A DNA stretch of 22,713 bases from CAJGDV01 sp036667875 (GTDB lineage: Bacteria; Bacillota_I; Bacilli_A; RF39; UBA660). The notes beneath the pieces are model-generated. The model made no database searches. It saw only the letters and a list, made by a program, of their open reading frames with translations, and was not told where the DNA came from. Position 1 is the stretch's first letter. Every line of letters starts with the position of its first letter. The stretch covers positions 1 through 22,713 of the forward strand of contig JAVWTD010000017.1 of the NCBI GenBank assembly GCA_036667875.1, written 5' to 3'. The position numbers were made by a program, and so were the translations under genes. Below are positions 21,172 to 22,713 of the stretch, piece after piece.

Positions 21172-21903
21172 ATGTTGAAAGTATCAAATTTAAAGAAAAA
21201 TTATCATGATTCTAAAAATGAAGTTTATGCGATAGAAGATGTTTCGTTTACACTAAATGAGGAGGAATTTATATCAATTGTAGGGCCGTCTGGTTGTGGT
21301 AAATCAACAATATTATCTATACTAGCAAATGTTGAAACAAAAAGTGGAGGCATTATAGATAATGATAAGACCATAGGATATATGTTACAGTCAGATTTAT
21401 TATTTGACTGGCTAACTATTGTTGATAATTGTTTGATTGGTTTAAAAATGCAAAATAAGATAAATAAATACAGTAAAAAATATGTAAATAGTTTGCTTGA
21501 AAAATACGGACTATATGATTTCAAAGATATGTACCCTTCTAGTTTATCTGGTGGGATGCGTCAAAGAGTTGCTTTAATTAGAACGTTAGCATTGAATCCA
21601 GATGTTTTATTGTTAGATGAACCATTTTCAGCACTTGATTATCAAACACGTATAGCTGTTTCTGATGATGTTTATAGAATATTAAAAGAGGAAAATAAAA
21701 GTGCTATTATGGTCACTCATGATATTTCTGAGGCGGTTAGTATGGCTGACAAAGTTCTAATTTTATCAAATATTCCTTCACATGTAATTAAAGAGATAAA
21801 AATTAATTACAGCAATAGAAAAAATCCACTTGAAAACAGGAAAAGTTCTGAGTTTAATTTATACTGTGAAGAAATACTAAAGGAGATAAATAAAAATGTA
21901 TAG
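21172..21903 (+). CDS. ABC transporter ATP-binding protein (NitT/TauT family)
   Basis: This is the ATPase that powers the importer. The 243-residue product has Walker A GPSGCGKST (38-46), the Q loop at Q73 in MLQSDLLFDWLT, signature LSGGMRQR (125-132), Walker B VLLLDEPF (145-152), the D loop SALD and the switch histidine H183 in VTHD. LLFDWLTIVDN and the overall length fit the nitrate, sulfonate and thiamine-precursor group. AGGTGAT lies before the ATG, preceded by TATAAA, so it may have its own promoter downstream of the lipoprotein terminator. It overlaps the permease gene by eight bases. It appears intact although the binding-protein gene of the locus is split. Confidence 0.93.
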   Translation: MLKVSNLKKNYHDSKNEVYAIEDVSFTLNEEEFISIVGPSGCGKSTILSILANVETKSGGIIDNDKTIGYMLQSDLLFDWLTIVDNCLIGLKMQNKINKYSKKYVNSLLEKYGLYDFKDMYPSSLSGGMRQRVALIRTLALNPDVLLLDEPFSALDYQTRIAVSDDVYRILKEENKSAIMVTHDISEAVSMADKVLILSNIPSHVIKEIKINYSNRKNPLENRKSSEFNLYCEEILKEINKNV

Positions 21904-22684
21904 TGAAGAACATAAATTATATTTAAATAAAATAAGGAAAAGTAATAAATTAGTAAAATTTACACAGTTATTTATAGTTTTATTCTTTATAATGATTTGG
22001 CAATTAAGTGCAAATTATAATGTAATTAATACCTTTATTTTATCTAGTCCTAAAATGATTTTTGAGTGTTTAATAAATTTAATCTCTCATGATTTATTTA
22101 ATCATATTCTTGTAACTGTTTATGAAACTCTAATAAGTTTTATTCTTGGGACAATTATAGGTATAATTATTGCCGGCTTATTATGGATAAATAAATTTTT
22201 ATCAAAAGTAATGGATCCTTTTCTAACTATTTTAAATAGTCTTCCAAAGGTAGCTTTAGGACCGATTCTAATAATATGGACTGGTGCAAATATTAATTCT
22301 ATTATTTTGATGGCTTTGCTTATTTCTGTTTTTACAACTATAATTACTGTTTTGCAAGCATTTAATAATACTGATAAATATATGTTGAAATTAATGAAAT
22401 CTTTTGGATGTACTAAGTTAAAAATATTTTTTAATTTAGTTTTACCTTATAATTTCAATATAATAATTAGTTCATTAAAAATAAATATAAGTATGTCTTT
22501 AGTTGGAGTTATAATGGGAGAAATGTTGGTTTCAAAAAAAGGATTAGGTTATTTGATAGTTTATGGTTCACAAGTATTTAATTTAAGTTTAATTATTTCT
22601 AGTATTTTGGTTTTATGTGTAATTTCTACTATTCTTTATTATATCGTTTTATATATTGAAAAAAGATTAGTTATAAATAATTAA
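21896..22684 (+). CDS. ABC transporter permease (NitT/TauT family)
   Basis: The 262-residue protein has about six membrane helices. The cytoplasmic coupling loop of the family is at about 163-190, MLKLMKSFGCTKLKIFF then NLVLP, with the conserved glycine G171. LNSLPKVALGPILIIWTG and MGEMLVSKKGLGYLIVYGSQ are characteristic of SsuC/ThiX-like permeases. AAGGAG precedes the ATG, which lies inside the end of the ATPase gene, so the two are coupled. With the binding protein from 11532/19880 it would complete an importer of YtlA-YtlC-YtlD or ThiYZX type. The substrate is not determined by the sequence. Confidence 0.92.
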   Translation: MYSEEHKLYLNKIRKSNKLVKFTQLFIVLFFIMIWQLSANYNVINTFILSSPKMIFECLINLISHDLFNHILVTVYETLISFILGTIIGIIIAGLLWINKFLSKVMDPFLTILNSLPKVALGPILIIWTGANINSIILMALLISVFTTIITVLQAFNNTDKYMLKLMKSFGCTKLKIFFNLVLPYNFNIIISSLKINISMSLVGVIMGEMLVSKKGLGYLIVYGSQVFNLSLIISSILVLCVISTILYYIVLYIEKRLVINN

Positions 22685-22713
22685 TTTTTTGCCACTTTAT
22701 AAATATATGATTT

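Overview
The window is a very AT-rich, densely packed bacterial segment read with the standard code: TGA acts as a stop, for example at the end of the gene at 3974-4288. A sporulation gene (spoIIP), the tmcAL / yceD-rpmF gene order known from Bacillus, AGGTGAT-type ribosome binding sites and TATAAT promoters all point to the Firmicutes, probably an uncultured low-GC member of Bacilli. I cannot name a species. No tRNA, rRNA or CRISPR array was found, and no gap between genes exceeds 300 bases.

Left part (1-11.5 kb, core genome). In order: a partial membrane protein and spoIIP (-), rpsT (+), an exported transglutaminase-like protein (+), an orphan sensor kinase and a membrane-anchored EIIB-like protein (-), rodA (+), a very large pilin-like protein (-), rpmF and yceD (-), tmcAL (+), pyk and mutM (-). 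The L32 protein encoded by rpmF carries an N-terminal leader that looks like the cleavable leader of Firmicutes L27.

Right part (11.5-22.7 kb, an ABC transporter locus with an inserted element). One NMT1/ThiY-like substrate-binding protein gene is cut in two. Its 5' part is at 11532-11956 and its 3' part at 19880-20411. Joining them at a shared GCAGG gives one uninterrupted 318-residue protein. Between the halves lies a 7,923-bp element with a putative metalloprotease, a large serine recombinase, a short GH13 alpha-amylase-like enzyme and a complete arginine deiminase operon (arcA-arcB-arcC-arcD). The two element ends form a 36-bp imperfect palindrome centred exactly on the GG of GCAGG, as expected for the attP site of a serine integrase. 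The matching ATPase and permease genes follow intact at 21172-22684.

How it may work together. While the element is integrated, the cell has a self-contained ATP-yielding arginine pathway but no intact binding protein for the transporter. Precise excision would restore the binding protein gene. The recombinase appears to lack the coiled-coil segment that controls direction in its relatives, so a reversible switch is conceivable. The arrangement resembles the staphylococcal arginine catabolic mobile element in outline (arc operon plus large serine recombinases) but differs in size, target and gene content.
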